Positions 14,063-20,791 of a stretch of DNA of 20,791 bases are shown here, one piece after another. The notes under the pieces are model-generated. The model did no database searches. It worked only from the letters and a program-made list of their open reading frames with translations, and was not told the origin of the DNA. The translations under genes were made by a program, and so were the position numbers. The stretch is from VFJL01 sp043752345 (GTDB lineage: Bacteria > Pseudomonadota > Gammaproteobacteria > Burkholderiales > Nitrosomonadaceae): assembly GCA_043752345.1 (NCBI GenBank), contig JAYUYT010000137.1, positions 1 to 20,791 on the forward strand. The letters are read 5' to 3'. The stretch's first letter is position 1, and each line of letters starts with the position of its first letter.

Positions 14063-14521
14063 TTAATTCTGCTCATAACTGGTATCTGCATCTCTCACTG
14101 GTATGCGCCAGATAAACACCGTCAAGACGATTCCCAGCACAGCCAGCATCACCTGCTGCCAGACCTCCGGCAACAGCAGGATCGAACTGCCGAATGACAA
14201 TGCCATCAGCAGATACACCCAGCGTTTGACTCGGCGCGGAATACTGTGATGCTCGCGCCATTCGCGGATGAGTGGGCCGGCAAAGCGGTTGGCCAGCAAG
14301 CGATCGTGGAAGCGTTCTGAACCACGGGCGAAGCAGGCGGCGGCCAGCAGCACGAAGGGGGTGGTCGGCAATACCGGCAGCACCACACCCAGCACAGCCA
14401 GAATCAGGGCGACGATGCCCAGCGCCAGGTACAGGCCACGCACCAGACGTGAATCATGCAGACGTATTGAACTCGCCCCCTGCTCACCTGGTTGCACTCC
14501 CTCATTCAAACGTTCCCGCAT
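14063..14521 (-). CDS. ybaN: YbaN/DUF454-family inner-membrane protein
   Basis: Small membrane protein of 152 residues with the DUF454/YbaN pattern. The segment 'LALGIVALILAVLGVVLPVLP' is followed by 'TTPFVLLAAACFARGS' and then 'ERFHDRLLANRFAGPLIREW'. Two more hydrophobic segments near the C-terminus follow ('WVYLLMALSFGSSILLL', 'VMLAVLGIVLTVFIW'). The family has no established biochemical role. I chose the start at 14521 because AGGTGAGGA lies at the right distance on the reverse strand; an upstream ATG at 14551 would add 10 residues without a clear ribosome site. It diverges from the FKBP gene and is preceded by repeat copy Y. Confidence 0.85.
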   Translation of the reverse strand: MRERLNEGVQPGEQGASSIRLHDSRLVRGLYLALGIVALILAVLGVVLPVLPTTPFVLLAAACFARGSERFHDRLLANRFAGPLIREWREHHSIPRRVKRWVYLLMALSFGSSILLLPEVWQQVMLAVLGIVLTVFIWRIPVRDADTSYEQN

Positions 14522-14606
14522 GTTCGCGTCCTCACCTTTTGTGCATTCCATCCCGCAAAGCCACTGTCGCGCCCGCGTGAGACTTGTTCAGAGATTCCTT
14601 GGCTAC

Positions 14607-14690
14607 GATGACGGACTAAACATAGCGAGTATAATACGTGAGAGTTTGGATCTCTAGAAATACCGATTCCTGCCAAGCCTGATCCAGCAT
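14607..14690. repeat. Diverged intergenic repeat, copy Y (upstream of ybaN)
   Basis: Partner of 13961-14042 in the same orientation. It lies 86 bp upstream of the chosen ybaN start, a position comparable to copy X relative to the antiporter gene. It also contains a perfect TATAAT on the + strand (14630-14635), which could serve the FKBP gene, though no matching -35 was found. Confidence 0.65.
14631..14659 (-). promoter_or_regulatory. Candidate promoter of ybaN (copy Y)
   Basis: On the reverse strand, TTCTAG (14654-14659) is followed after 17 bp by TATTAT (14631-14636). This mirrors the element in copy X base for base at most positions of the two hexamers, while the 17-bp spacer differs in sequence and keeps its length. 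Confidence 0.4.
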
Positions 14691-14729
14691 GGGTCGGCTC
14701 GTTTCCGACAGCAAGGAATTGTTTGTGGC

Positions 14730-14756
14730 TGGAATCGTGGCTTGTCCACGATTCTA
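14730..14756 (+). promoter_or_regulatory. Strong hairpin upstream of the FKBP gene
   Basis: GAATCGTGG (14732-14740), loop CTTGT, and CCACGATTC (14746-14754) form a perfect 9-bp stem, extendable by a G-T and a T-A pair to 11 bp. AT-rich sequence (TAATTTAATTATTT) follows, rather than a pure T-run. It lies between divergent genes, so it does not obviously terminate either one. A dyad operator or 5' leader structure for the FKBP gene is possible. Confidence 0.5.
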
Positions 14757-14790
14757 ATTTAATTATTTCAATTTATTTTCCGAGGTGACT

Positions 14791-15255
14791 ATGTCTAAAG
14801 TAAACACCCTGCTTAATTTAAGCGTCTTCATCCTGGGCATGACTCTGCTGCCACAGGCCGCATTCTCTGAGACCAAGCAAAGTTCGGCCGGTGTAACCGA
14901 ACTGGTGAAAACAGAAATCCTAATAGGGTCGGGTGAAGAAGCAACCGTTGGCAAAATGGCTGAAGTCCATTATACGGGCTGGCTTTTCGACCCGGCTGGG
15001 CCGCTGAATAAAGGTAAAAAATTCGACAGTTCACGCGATCGTAACAGCCCATTCTCATTTCTGCTGGGAGCAGGGCGGGTGATCAAAGGCTGGGACAAAG
15101 GCGTCGTCGGCATGAAGATTGGTGGGCGGCGGATGCTGATTGTCCCCCCGTCCATGGCTTATGGCACGGCTGGTGCTGGCGGCGTGATTCCACCGAATGC
15201 AACTTTGATTTTCGATGTGGAGCTGCTGAGCCTGCGTCAAGGGGCGACACACTGA
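14791..15255 (+). CDS. Periplasmic FKBP-type peptidyl-prolyl isomerase
   Basis: A 154-residue protein with a cleavable signal peptide (about 1-26, ending 'QAAFS') and one FKBP domain (about 45-152). The domain shows 'VHYTGWL', 'KFDSSRDRNSPFSFLLGAG', 'VIKGWDKGVVGMKIGG' and 'IPPNATLIFDVELL', which include the usual hydrophobic active-site residues (Tyr, Phe, Asp, Trp, Ile, Phe). It should assist proline-limited folding in the periplasm. An ATG start at 14791 with GAGG at 14782-14785 is preferred over a GTG at 14785, which falls in that ribosome site. It precedes sucC by 55 nt, but the functions are unrelated. Confidence 0.9.
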   Translation: MSKVNTLLNLSVFILGMTLLPQAAFSETKQSSAGVTELVKTEILIGSGEEATVGKMAEVHYTGWLFDPAGPLNKGKKFDSSRDRNSPFSFLLGAGRVIKGWDKGVVGMKIGGRRMLIVPPSMAYGTAGAGGVIPPNATLIFDVELLSLRQGATH

Positions 15256-15310
15256 GCATCAAGATCAGAGGAATAGATGCTGGCGAGCAAGGTGCAGTAA
15301 CGGGGGCGAC

Positions 15311-16477
15311 ATGAAAATACATGAGTATCAGGCCAAGGAAATTCTGCGCGAATTTGGCGTTGCCACACCACACGGTATCGCCTGCTTCAGTGTTGATCAG
15401 GCAGTAGCGGCGGCCAGCAAACTGGGTGGCAGCGCGTGGGTAGTGAAAGCGCAGATTCACGCTGGCGGACGCGGCAAGGGCGGCGGGGTAAAAGTAGCGA
15501 GATCGCTCGACGAAGTCAGGCAGCTTGCCGCAAAGATACTGGGCATGACCCTCGTCACCCACCAGACCGGTGCGCACGGGCAAGTTGTGCGGCGGCTGCT
15601 GCTCGAGCAGGGCGCCGACATCAAGAAGGAACTTTACATCGGCCTGGTGGTGGATCGCAGTAGCCAGCGCGTGTGCCTGATGGCGAGTTCCGAAGGTGGC
15701 ATGGATATCGAACAGGTCGCCGCCAGCACACCGGAGAAAATTCACAAGGTATTGATTGATCCGCTGGCGGGATTGACCGATCAGGACGCCGACGACATCG
15801 CCCGCAAGATCGGTGTCACCGAATCCGCCGTGACCGAAACGCAGGTCTTGCTGCAAAACCTGTACCGGGCTTTTGACAACACCGACGCATCGCTGGTCGA
15901 AATCAATCCATTGGTACTTACCGCTGACGATCACGTGCTCGCGCTCGATGCGAAAATGAATTTCGACGACAACGCGCTGTTCCGTCACCCCGAAATCGCC
16001 GCCTTGCGCGATCTGGACGAAGAAGACCCGGCGGAGATCGAAGCATCCAAACACGATCTTTCCTACATTTCACTGGACGGTAATATCGGCTGTCTGGTCA
16101 ATGGCGCAGGATTGGCGATGGCGACCATGGATATCATCAAGCTCTATGGCGGCAGCCCCGCCAATTTTCTCGATGTCGGCGGTGGTGCCACCGCCGAGAA
16201 AGTAACTGAGGCGTTCAAGCTGATGCTGCGCAACCCAAAGCTGCAAGCCATCCTGGTAAACATATTCGGCGGCATCATGAAATGCGATGTGATTGCCGAA
16301 GGCGTAGTGGTGGCAGCGCGGGAAGTGGGACTCAGCGTGCCGCTGGTAGTGCGTCTCGAAGGTACCAATGTAGATCTGGGCAAGAAAATCCTGGCCGAAT
16401 CCGGACTGCCGATCATTTCGGCAAACAACATGGCGGATGCCGCCGAGAAAGCTGTCACGGCAGCGAGGGGAGTGTAG
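15311..16477 (+). CDS. sucC: Succinyl-CoA synthetase, beta subunit
   Basis: A 388-residue protein, the same length as the E. coli subunit. It has the ATP-grasp nucleotide site in the N-terminal half, with Lys46 and the Gly-rich 'GGRGKGGGVK' at 52-61. The C-terminal CoA-ligase part includes 'LVNIFGGIMKCDVIAEGVV'. With SucD it interconverts succinyl-CoA and succinate with nucleotide phosphorylation in the TCA cycle. A G-rich stretch (CGGGGGCGAC) precedes the ATG. The stop is 2 nt before the sucD start, so the subunits are co-translated in stoichiometric fashion. Confidence 0.96.
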   Translation: MKIHEYQAKEILREFGVATPHGIACFSVDQAVAAASKLGGSAWVVKAQIHAGGRGKGGGVKVARSLDEVRQLAAKILGMTLVTHQTGAHGQVVRRLLLEQGADIKKELYIGLVVDRSSQRVCLMASSEGGMDIEQVAASTPEKIHKVLIDPLAGLTDQDADDIARKIGVTESAVTETQVLLQNLYRAFDNTDASLVEINPLVLTADDHVLALDAKMNFDDNALFRHPEIAALRDLDEEDPAEIEASKHDLSYISLDGNIGCLVNGAGLAMATMDIIKLYGGSPANFLDVGGGATAEKVTEAFKLMLRNPKLQAILVNIFGGIMKCDVIAEGVVVAAREVGLSVPLVVRLEGTNVDLGKKILAESGLPIISANNMADAAEKAVTAARGV

Positions 16478-16479
16478 CC

Positions 16480-17361
16480 ATGGCTATCCTGATAGACAAG
16501 AACACCCGCGTCATGACCCAGGGCATCACCGGCAAGACCGGACAATTTCACACGCGCATGTGCCGCGACTACGCCAATGGCAGGAATTGTTTTGTGGCCG
16601 GAGTAAATCCGAAGAAACCGGGTGAGGATTTCGAGGGCATTCCGATCTATGCCACCGTCAAGGAGGCGAAGCAGGCCAGCGGCGCCACCGTTTCCGTAAT
16701 CTACGTACCGCCGCCATTCGCCGCCGCTGCGATTGATGAAGCGGTGGAAGCTGAACTGGATCTGGTAATCTGCATCACTGAAGGTATTCCGGTACGCGAC
16801 ATGCTGCGCACACGCTACAAAATGCAGGGCCGGAAAACCCGGTTGATCGGCCCCAATTGCCCCGGCATCATTACCCCTGACGAAATCAAGATCGGCATCA
16901 TGCCCGGTCACATTCACAAGCAAGGCCGCATCGGCGTGGTATCGCGCTCTGGCACCCTGACCTACGAAGCAGTGGCACAATTGATGGAGCAAGGATTGGG
17001 GCAGTCCACCTGTATCGGCATCGGCGGCGATCCGGTGAACGGCTTGAAACACCTTGATGTGATGCAATTGTTCAACAACGATGATGCAACCGATGCGGTT
17101 GTGATGGTGGGAGAAATCGGCGGCTCCGACGAAGAAGACTGCGCTCGCTGGGTCAAGGACAATATGCAGAAACCGGTGGTGGGCTTCATCGCTGGTATAA
17201 CCGCACCGGCAGGCAAGCGCATGGGACACGCCGGTGCGATCATCTCCGGCAGCAAGGGCACGGCACAGGAAAAACTTGCGGTAATGGAAGAATGCGGGAT
17301 CAAGGTGACTCGCAACCCCGCAGAGATGGGCAAACTGCTCAAATCGGTGCTGCGGCAATAA
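16480..17361 (+). CDS. sucD: Succinyl-CoA synthetase, alpha subunit
   Basis: A 293-residue protein with the N-terminal CoA-binding Rossmann segment ('RVMTQGITGKTGQFHTRMC'), 'GPNCPGIITPDEIKIGIMPG' and the phospho-histidine loop 'MGHAGAIISGSKGTAQEK' with His250 as the phosphorylated residue. It carries the catalytic phosphohistidine and binds CoA. The start at 16480 directly follows the sucC stop and gives the normal family length; the open frame extends upstream to 16282 only inside sucC. Confidence 0.96.
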   Translation: MAILIDKNTRVMTQGITGKTGQFHTRMCRDYANGRNCFVAGVNPKKPGEDFEGIPIYATVKEAKQASGATVSVIYVPPPFAAAAIDEAVEAELDLVICITEGIPVRDMLRTRYKMQGRKTRLIGPNCPGIITPDEIKIGIMPGHIHKQGRIGVVSRSGTLTYEAVAQLMEQGLGQSTCIGIGGDPVNGLKHLDVMQLFNNDDATDAVVMVGEIGGSDEEDCARWVKDNMQKPVVGFIAGITAPAGKRMGHAGAIISGSKGTAQEKLAVMEECGIKVTRNPAEMGKLLKSVLRQ

Positions 17362-17396
17362 CAGGGAATTCAGGTTTATATTATGGCCGCCTCGCA

Positions 17397-18320
17397 ATGA
17401 CCTTGTTCTCGATAGTCTTCGCTCTTCTGCTGGAGCAATGGCGTCCCACTGGCAGCCGCAATCAAGCCATACTGCTGTTTTCCTCCTATGCCGATGCGCT
17501 GGAGCGCTACTTCAACACCGGCGTAAGCCGTCATGGCATCGCAGCATGGATCGCCGCGGTGTTCCCGCTGTTGTTGCTTACCGGCGCGATCTATTATTTT
17601 CTGCTTAGTCTGAGTCCATTGCTGGCATGGGCGTGGAATGTGGTAGTGCTTTATTTCACCATAAGCTTTCACCAGTTCAACCATCTATTCGCCGAAATCA
17701 ACCGTGCCCTCAGGAATGGCGATCTGCCGCAAGCTCGAGAACTGCTGCGGCAATGGCGTGGAACGCCTGCGGATGAACTCAGCAGTGAGGCGATTGCACG
17801 GGTTGCGATTGAATTGGGACTGCTTCATTCACACCGCTACGTATTCGGGATAATCGTCTGTTTTGCTTTGCTGCCAGGACCGTTGGGTGCGGTGCTGTAC
17901 CGCCTTGCGGAGTTGCTGGGCGAGCGTTGGGGCAGCCGCCCGGAAAAAGAGTTTGGCGCATTCGGCCAATTCGCTGCAAAAGCGTTCAAGATCATAGATT
18001 GGCTGCCAGCAAGATTGACTGCGGTGAGTTTCGCCATCGCCGGTAACTTTGAGGATGCGATTTATTGCTGGCGTGCGCAGGCCGCATCATGGGCGAATCA
18101 TACCCAGGGCATCATTCTTGCCAGTGGTGCAGGTGCGCTGGGCGTGCGCCTGGGAGATTCGCTGCAGGAAGCCAGCAACGTTCACTACCGTCCAGAACTA
18201 GGTATGGGCGAGGAAGCCGATATGGATTTTCTGCAAAGCACCACTGGCCTGATCTGGCGCACCCTGGTATTGTGGCTGACGCTATTACTGCTGCTGGGAA
18301 TTGCGAGTTGGGCGGGATAG
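17397..18320 (+). CDS. CobD/CbiB-family (AmpE-like) inner-membrane protein
   Basis: Membrane protein of 307 residues. It starts 'MTLFSIVFALLLEQWRP' and contains about four to five hydrophobic segments. It carries the family features 'INRALRNGDLPQARELLRQW', 'VFGIIVCFALLPGPLGAVLY' and 'IDWLPARLTAVSFAIAGNFE'. Those patterns occur in CbiB/CobD of cobalamin synthesis and in the related AmpE. No other cobalamin gene is in the window, so a cobinamide synthesis role is not supported by context, and an AmpE-like role is equally possible. The start at 17397 places the hydrophobic N-terminus first; no clear ribosome site is seen. It follows sucD by 35 nt. Confidence 0.75.
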   Translation: MTLFSIVFALLLEQWRPTGSRNQAILLFSSYADALERYFNTGVSRHGIAAWIAAVFPLLLLTGAIYYFLLSLSPLLAWAWNVVVLYFTISFHQFNHLFAEINRALRNGDLPQARELLRQWRGTPADELSSEAIARVAIELGLLHSHRYVFGIIVCFALLPGPLGAVLYRLAELLGERWGSRPEKEFGAFGQFAAKAFKIIDWLPARLTAVSFAIAGNFEDAIYCWRAQAASWANHTQGIILASGAGALGVRLGDSLQEASNVHYRPELGMGEEADMDFLQSTTGLIWRTLVLWLTLLLLLGIASWAG

Positions 18321-18348
18321 AGACCTCAGATCAGCCAACGGAACTGCA

Positions 18349-18624
18349 ATGCGTCTACTCACGGTAATTTCCATTGTTTCAGTGCTTGCAGGTTGTACAG
18401 CCATCGGACTGGATCAACGCCCTGCCGGACCGCTGCCACCGAGTACGCGCCCCACCTATAACCTTTCCGGCTACCCGCCAGCTTTCAAGGACGGTTACAT
18501 TGATGGCTGCGAAACTGCCAAGAAAACTGCCTACGGATACAAGGATAAACGTCGCCATTCTGCTGATGACCAATACCGCGCAGGCTGGAGCGACGGCTTC
18601 AGTCTGTGCCGTGACAAACCCTAG
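18349..18624 (+). CDS. Small lipoprotein, function unknown
   Basis: A 91-residue precursor with a lipoprotein signal: hydrophobic 1-15 and lipobox Leu-Ala-Gly-Cys16. Residues after the cysteine (Thr, Ala) predict outer-membrane sorting. A Pro-rich spacer (25-45) follows. The C-terminal half has two similar units, 'FKDGYIDGC' (46-54) and 'YRAGWSDGFSLC' (76-87), each ending in cysteine, so a Cys54-Cys87 disulfide is plausible. I do not recognise a characterised family. It lies 28 nt after the CobD/CbiB-like gene. The start at 18349 is the only one that puts the signal sequence at the N-terminus. Confidence 0.78.
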   Translation: MRLLTVISIVSVLAGCTAIGLDQRPAGPLPPSTRPTYNLSGYPPAFKDGYIDGCETAKKTAYGYKDKRRHSADDQYRAGWSDGFSLCRDKP

Positions 18625-18681
18625 CGACTGCGGACAAACTCACCATTTGTAGCAAGATCGGTAGCCCGCGCGCAGCTGGGA

Positions 18682-18687
18682 TATAAT
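18682..18687 (+). promoter_or_regulatory. Consensus -10 box of dacC
   Basis: TATAAT matches the -10 consensus exactly and lies 20 nt before the dacC ATG. No good -35 is seen at 16-18 bp upstream. Transcription would start at or in the run of seven T (18691-18697), leaving a leader of only about 12-18 nt without a Shine-Dalgarno sequence. Confidence 0.55.
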
Positions 18688-18707
18688 GACTTTTTTTGCG
18701 CTCTCTC

Positions 18708-19850
18708 ATGAAACGTTTCCTCCCGCTGCTGCTGTGCTTTTATGCGTTCCCCGTGTTCGCCCAGCAACCCAAACATTACACGCCACCGTCACCCGCTTTA
18801 TCCGTGGCTGCCAAGGCCTACGTTCTCACCGATTTCCAGAGTGGTCAGACGTTGCTCGGCCAGAATATCCATGACCGCATCGAACCGGCATCGCTGACCA
18901 AACTGATGACAGCATATGTCGTTTTCTCGGCCATCAAACAGAAACGCATCACCCTGACTCAAACCGTACCCGTGTCGGAACGCGCCTGGCGCACACAAGG
19001 CTCACGCATGTTCATCGAACCTAACAGACCGGTAACAGTGGATGAACTGATACGCGGCATGATCGTGCAGTCCGGTAATGACGCCTGCATCGCGCTGGCG
19101 GAAGCCGTCGCAGGCTCGGAGGAAGCCTTTGTACAAATGATGAACAAGGAGGCCTCGCGTATGGGCATGGGAGAAACCCGCTTCGCCAATTCTACCGGTC
19201 TGTCGCATCCGGAACACTATACAACCGTCCACGATCTCGCCTTGCTGGCGGCAGCCATGATCCGGGATTTCCAGGAATACTATCCACTCTATTCGCTGCG
19301 GGAATACACCTACAACAAGATTACCCAGCCCAATCGCAACCGTCTGCTGTGGCTCGACCCCAGCGTCGATGGCCTCAAGACCGGACATACGCAAACTGCT
19401 GGCTACTGCCTGATCACCTCCGCCAAACGCAACGAGCGGCGACTGATCTCTGTAGTGATGGGAACCGCCTCCGACAATATGCGCACCATGGAAAGCCAGC
19501 GCCTGTTGAACCACGGTTTCCAGTTCTACGATACCGTGCGCCTGTACCGAAAGGAACAGGAGGTGACTACCATGCCGCTATGGAAAGGCACACAGAACAC
19601 GCTCCGGACAGGATTCAACCAGGATCTCTACTTCACCCTGCCGAAGGGGCAGAGCGATAAGCTGAAAGCCACCATGGAATACCAGCGCCCTCTGGTTGCG
19701 CCCATCAGTGCCGGACAAAAAGTGGGCACAGTCAAACTCTCGCTCGATGGCAAACCAATAGCCGAGTACCCGCTGGTGGCTCTGGAAACCGTGGGTATTG
19801 CCAACATTTTTGGCCGCACTTGGGATAGCATACGATTGCTGCTCAATTAA
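18708..19850 (+). CDS. dacC: D-alanyl-D-alanine carboxypeptidase (PBP5/6 type)
   Basis: A 380-residue S11 serine peptidase. A signal peptide (about 1-18, ending 'FPVFA') sends it to the periplasm. The catalytic motifs are Ser62-Leu-Thr-Lys65, Ser122-Gly-Asn124 and Lys224-Thr-Gly226. A C-terminal beta-domain (about 275-365) and a short amphipathic tail ('IANIFGRTWDSIRLLLN') for membrane attachment fit PBP5/6. It removes the terminal D-Ala from peptidoglycan stem peptides. The ATG at 18708 is preferred; an upstream TTG at 18696 would fall in the T-run. The dat gene 31 nt downstream could use the D-Ala it releases. Confidence 0.92.
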   Translation: MKRFLPLLLCFYAFPVFAQQPKHYTPPSPALSVAAKAYVLTDFQSGQTLLGQNIHDRIEPASLTKLMTAYVVFSAIKQKRITLTQTVPVSERAWRTQGSRMFIEPNRPVTVDELIRGMIVQSGNDACIALAEAVAGSEEAFVQMMNKEASRMGMGETRFANSTGLSHPEHYTTVHDLALLAAAMIRDFQEYYPLYSLREYTYNKITQPNRNRLLWLDPSVDGLKTGHTQTAGYCLITSAKRNERRLISVVMGTASDNMRTMESQRLLNHGFQFYDTVRLYRKEQEVTTMPLWKGTQNTLRTGFNQDLYFTLPKGQSDKLKATMEYQRPLVAPISAGQKVGTVKLSLDGKPIAEYPLVALETVGIANIFGRTWDSIRLLLN

Positions 19851-19881
19851 TTTTTCACTGCAGAAACCTTCAAGGATCAGT

Positions 19882-20742
19882 ATGATTTATCTCAATGGCG
19901 ACTTCATGCCCATCGAAGAAGCACGCATTCCGGTGCTGGACCGGGGCTTCATTTTCGGTGACGGCGTATACGAAGTGATCCCGGTATATTCGCGCAGACC
20001 TTTCCGCCTGGCCGAGCATCTGCGCCGCTTGCGGCATAGCCTCGACGGCATTCGCATAACCAATCCCCACTCTGATACCGAGTGGGGTGACTTGCTGAAA
20101 CAAATCATCGCCGGCAACGAAGGTGACGATCAATATCTCTACTTACATATTACGCGCGGCGTGGCCAAGCGCGATCACGCTTTCCCCAAAGATGTCGCGC
20201 CCACGGTATTCATCATGAGCAACCCGCTGCTGACCCCACCCAAGGAACTTCTCGCCAGCGGCGTTGCTGCTATCACCGCCAACGACAACCGCTGGTTGCG
20301 TTGCGACATCAAAGCAATTTCGCTGCTGCCTAACGTGTTGCTGCGCCAGATAGCGGTGGACGTGGGTGCGGTGGAAACCGTGCTGCTGCGAGAAGGCTTT
20401 CTGACCGAAGGCGCGGCCAGCAATATTTTCGTGGCAAAAGATGGCATGCTGCTGGCTCCGCCTAAGAATCATCTGATGCTGCCCGGCATTACCTACGATA
20501 TCGTACTGGAACTGGCGGCTGCCCATGCCATTCCGTACGAAGTGAGGGAAGTATCTGAATATGAAGTGCGCACCGCCCAGGAACTGCTGCTGACTTCATC
20601 GACCAAAGAAATCATGCCTATCACCCGTCTCGATGGCAAAGCGGTGGGCGATGGCAACCCCGGAAAAATGTTTGCACAACTGTACCAGCTCTACCAGAAT
20701 TACAAGGTCACGGTCATGCGCGGCAACGCGCCAAACTCTTAA
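19882..20742 (+). CDS. dat: D-amino-acid (D-alanine) aminotransferase, class IV PLP enzyme
   Basis: A 286-residue fold-type IV transaminase. 'DRGFIFGDGVYEVIPVY' begins the fold, and 'TRGVAKRDHAFPKD' matches D-alanine transaminase. 'RWLRCDIKAISLL' carries the PLP-binding Lys144 (Lys145 in the Bacillus enzyme). 'LTEGAASNIF' and 'TSSTKEIMPI' bind the cofactor phosphate and carboxylate. It interconverts D-Ala plus 2-oxoglutarate with pyruvate plus D-Glu in the cytoplasm. These motifs favour a D-specific enzyme over branched-chain aminotransferase or aminodeoxychorismate lyase. AAGGA at 19872-19876 supports the start. Pairing with dacC suggests recycling of D-Ala from the wall. Confidence 0.92.
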   Translation: MIYLNGDFMPIEEARIPVLDRGFIFGDGVYEVIPVYSRRPFRLAEHLRRLRHSLDGIRITNPHSDTEWGDLLKQIIAGNEGDDQYLYLHITRGVAKRDHAFPKDVAPTVFIMSNPLLTPPKELLASGVAAITANDNRWLRCDIKAISLLPNVLLRQIAVDVGAVETVLLREGFLTEGAASNIFVAKDGMLLAPPKNHLMLPGITYDIVLELAAAHAIPYEVREVSEYEVRTAQELLLTSSTKEIMPITRLDGKAVGDGNPGKMFAQLYQLYQNYKVTVMRGNAPNS

Positions 20743-20764
20743 ACCCAGATAATCCATTAGCCAA

Positions 20765-20785
20765 GTGATTCCATTTCTAAATCAC
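20765..20785 (+). terminator. Weak hairpin after dat
   Basis: GTGATT (20765-20770) and AATCAC (20780-20785) can pair across a 9-nt loop, 22 nt after the dat stop. The stem is short and AT-rich, and the window ends 6 nt later, so a T-run cannot be judged. A terminator is only a possibility. Confidence 0.2.
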
Positions 20786-20791
20786 AAGTGA

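Noticed and set aside
13819..14091. Reverse-strand 90-codon open frame between the antiporter and ybaN
   Set aside because: It lies over the diverged promoter-like repeat X and overlaps the ends of both neighbours. It has no ribosome site and a composition unlike the real genes nearby.
16144..17397. Long reverse open frame (417 codons) opposite sucC/sucD
   Set aside because: Artefact of high GC at third codon positions. The forward frames are unmistakable succinyl-CoA synthetase subunits.

Overview
The window looks like chromosomal DNA from an autotrophic betaproteobacterium, most likely a Nitrosomonadales/Gallionellaceae-type chemolithotroph. This rests on the alpha-carboxysome gene order at the left end, the CbbQ/CbbO Rubisco activase and CbbY phosphatase, and a right half of housekeeping genes (purEK, an Atm1-type exporter, sucCD, a CobD/CbiB-family protein, dacC-dat) typical of that group. 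The lineage is inferred from gene content and remembered family resemblance. No search was run.

Positions 1-6908 are a carbon-fixation block. The end of a CsoS1-type shell protein gene is followed by a carboxysomal bacterioferritin-like protein, acRAF, McdA and McdB (carboxysome positioning), CbbQ and CbbO (MoxR-AAA+ plus VWA Rubisco activase), and an unrecognised 100-residue protein coupled to cbbO by an ATGA overlap. After one reverse-strand gene of unknown function comes cbbY, whose product destroys xylulose-1,5-bisphosphate, a Rubisco misfire inhibitor. Together these genes build and position the carboxysome, assemble and reactivate Rubisco, and dispose of the inhibitor. The two long gaps in the block (mcdB-cbbQ and cbbQ-cbbO) are rich in inverted repeats and may be structured RNA leaders or processing sites.

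Positions 6909-12397 hold psiE, the purE-purK pair, an Atm1-type ABC exporter and a PbpG-like endopeptidase. Positions 12398-14785 hold two reverse-strand genes, a PF07399-type Na+/H+ antiporter and a YbaN/DUF454 protein. Positions 14786-20791 hold a periplasmic FKBP isomerase, sucCD, a CobD/CbiB-AmpE-like membrane protein, a small lipoprotein, the D,D-carboxypeptidase dacC and the D-amino-acid transaminase dat.

The most unusual feature outside the carboxysome block is repeated duplication of intergenic DNA. (1) About 300 bp holding the 5' part and upstream region of the reverse-strand gene at 5669-6070 recurs as a decayed pseudogene between purK and the ABC exporter. (2) A roughly 155-160 bp tandem repeat carries the last codons of the exporter gene plus downstream DNA. 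(3) A diverged segment of about 83 bp, carrying a promoter-like element, lies upstream of both reverse-strand genes near 14 kb. I saw no tRNA, rRNA, CRISPR array, insertion sequence or phage gene.
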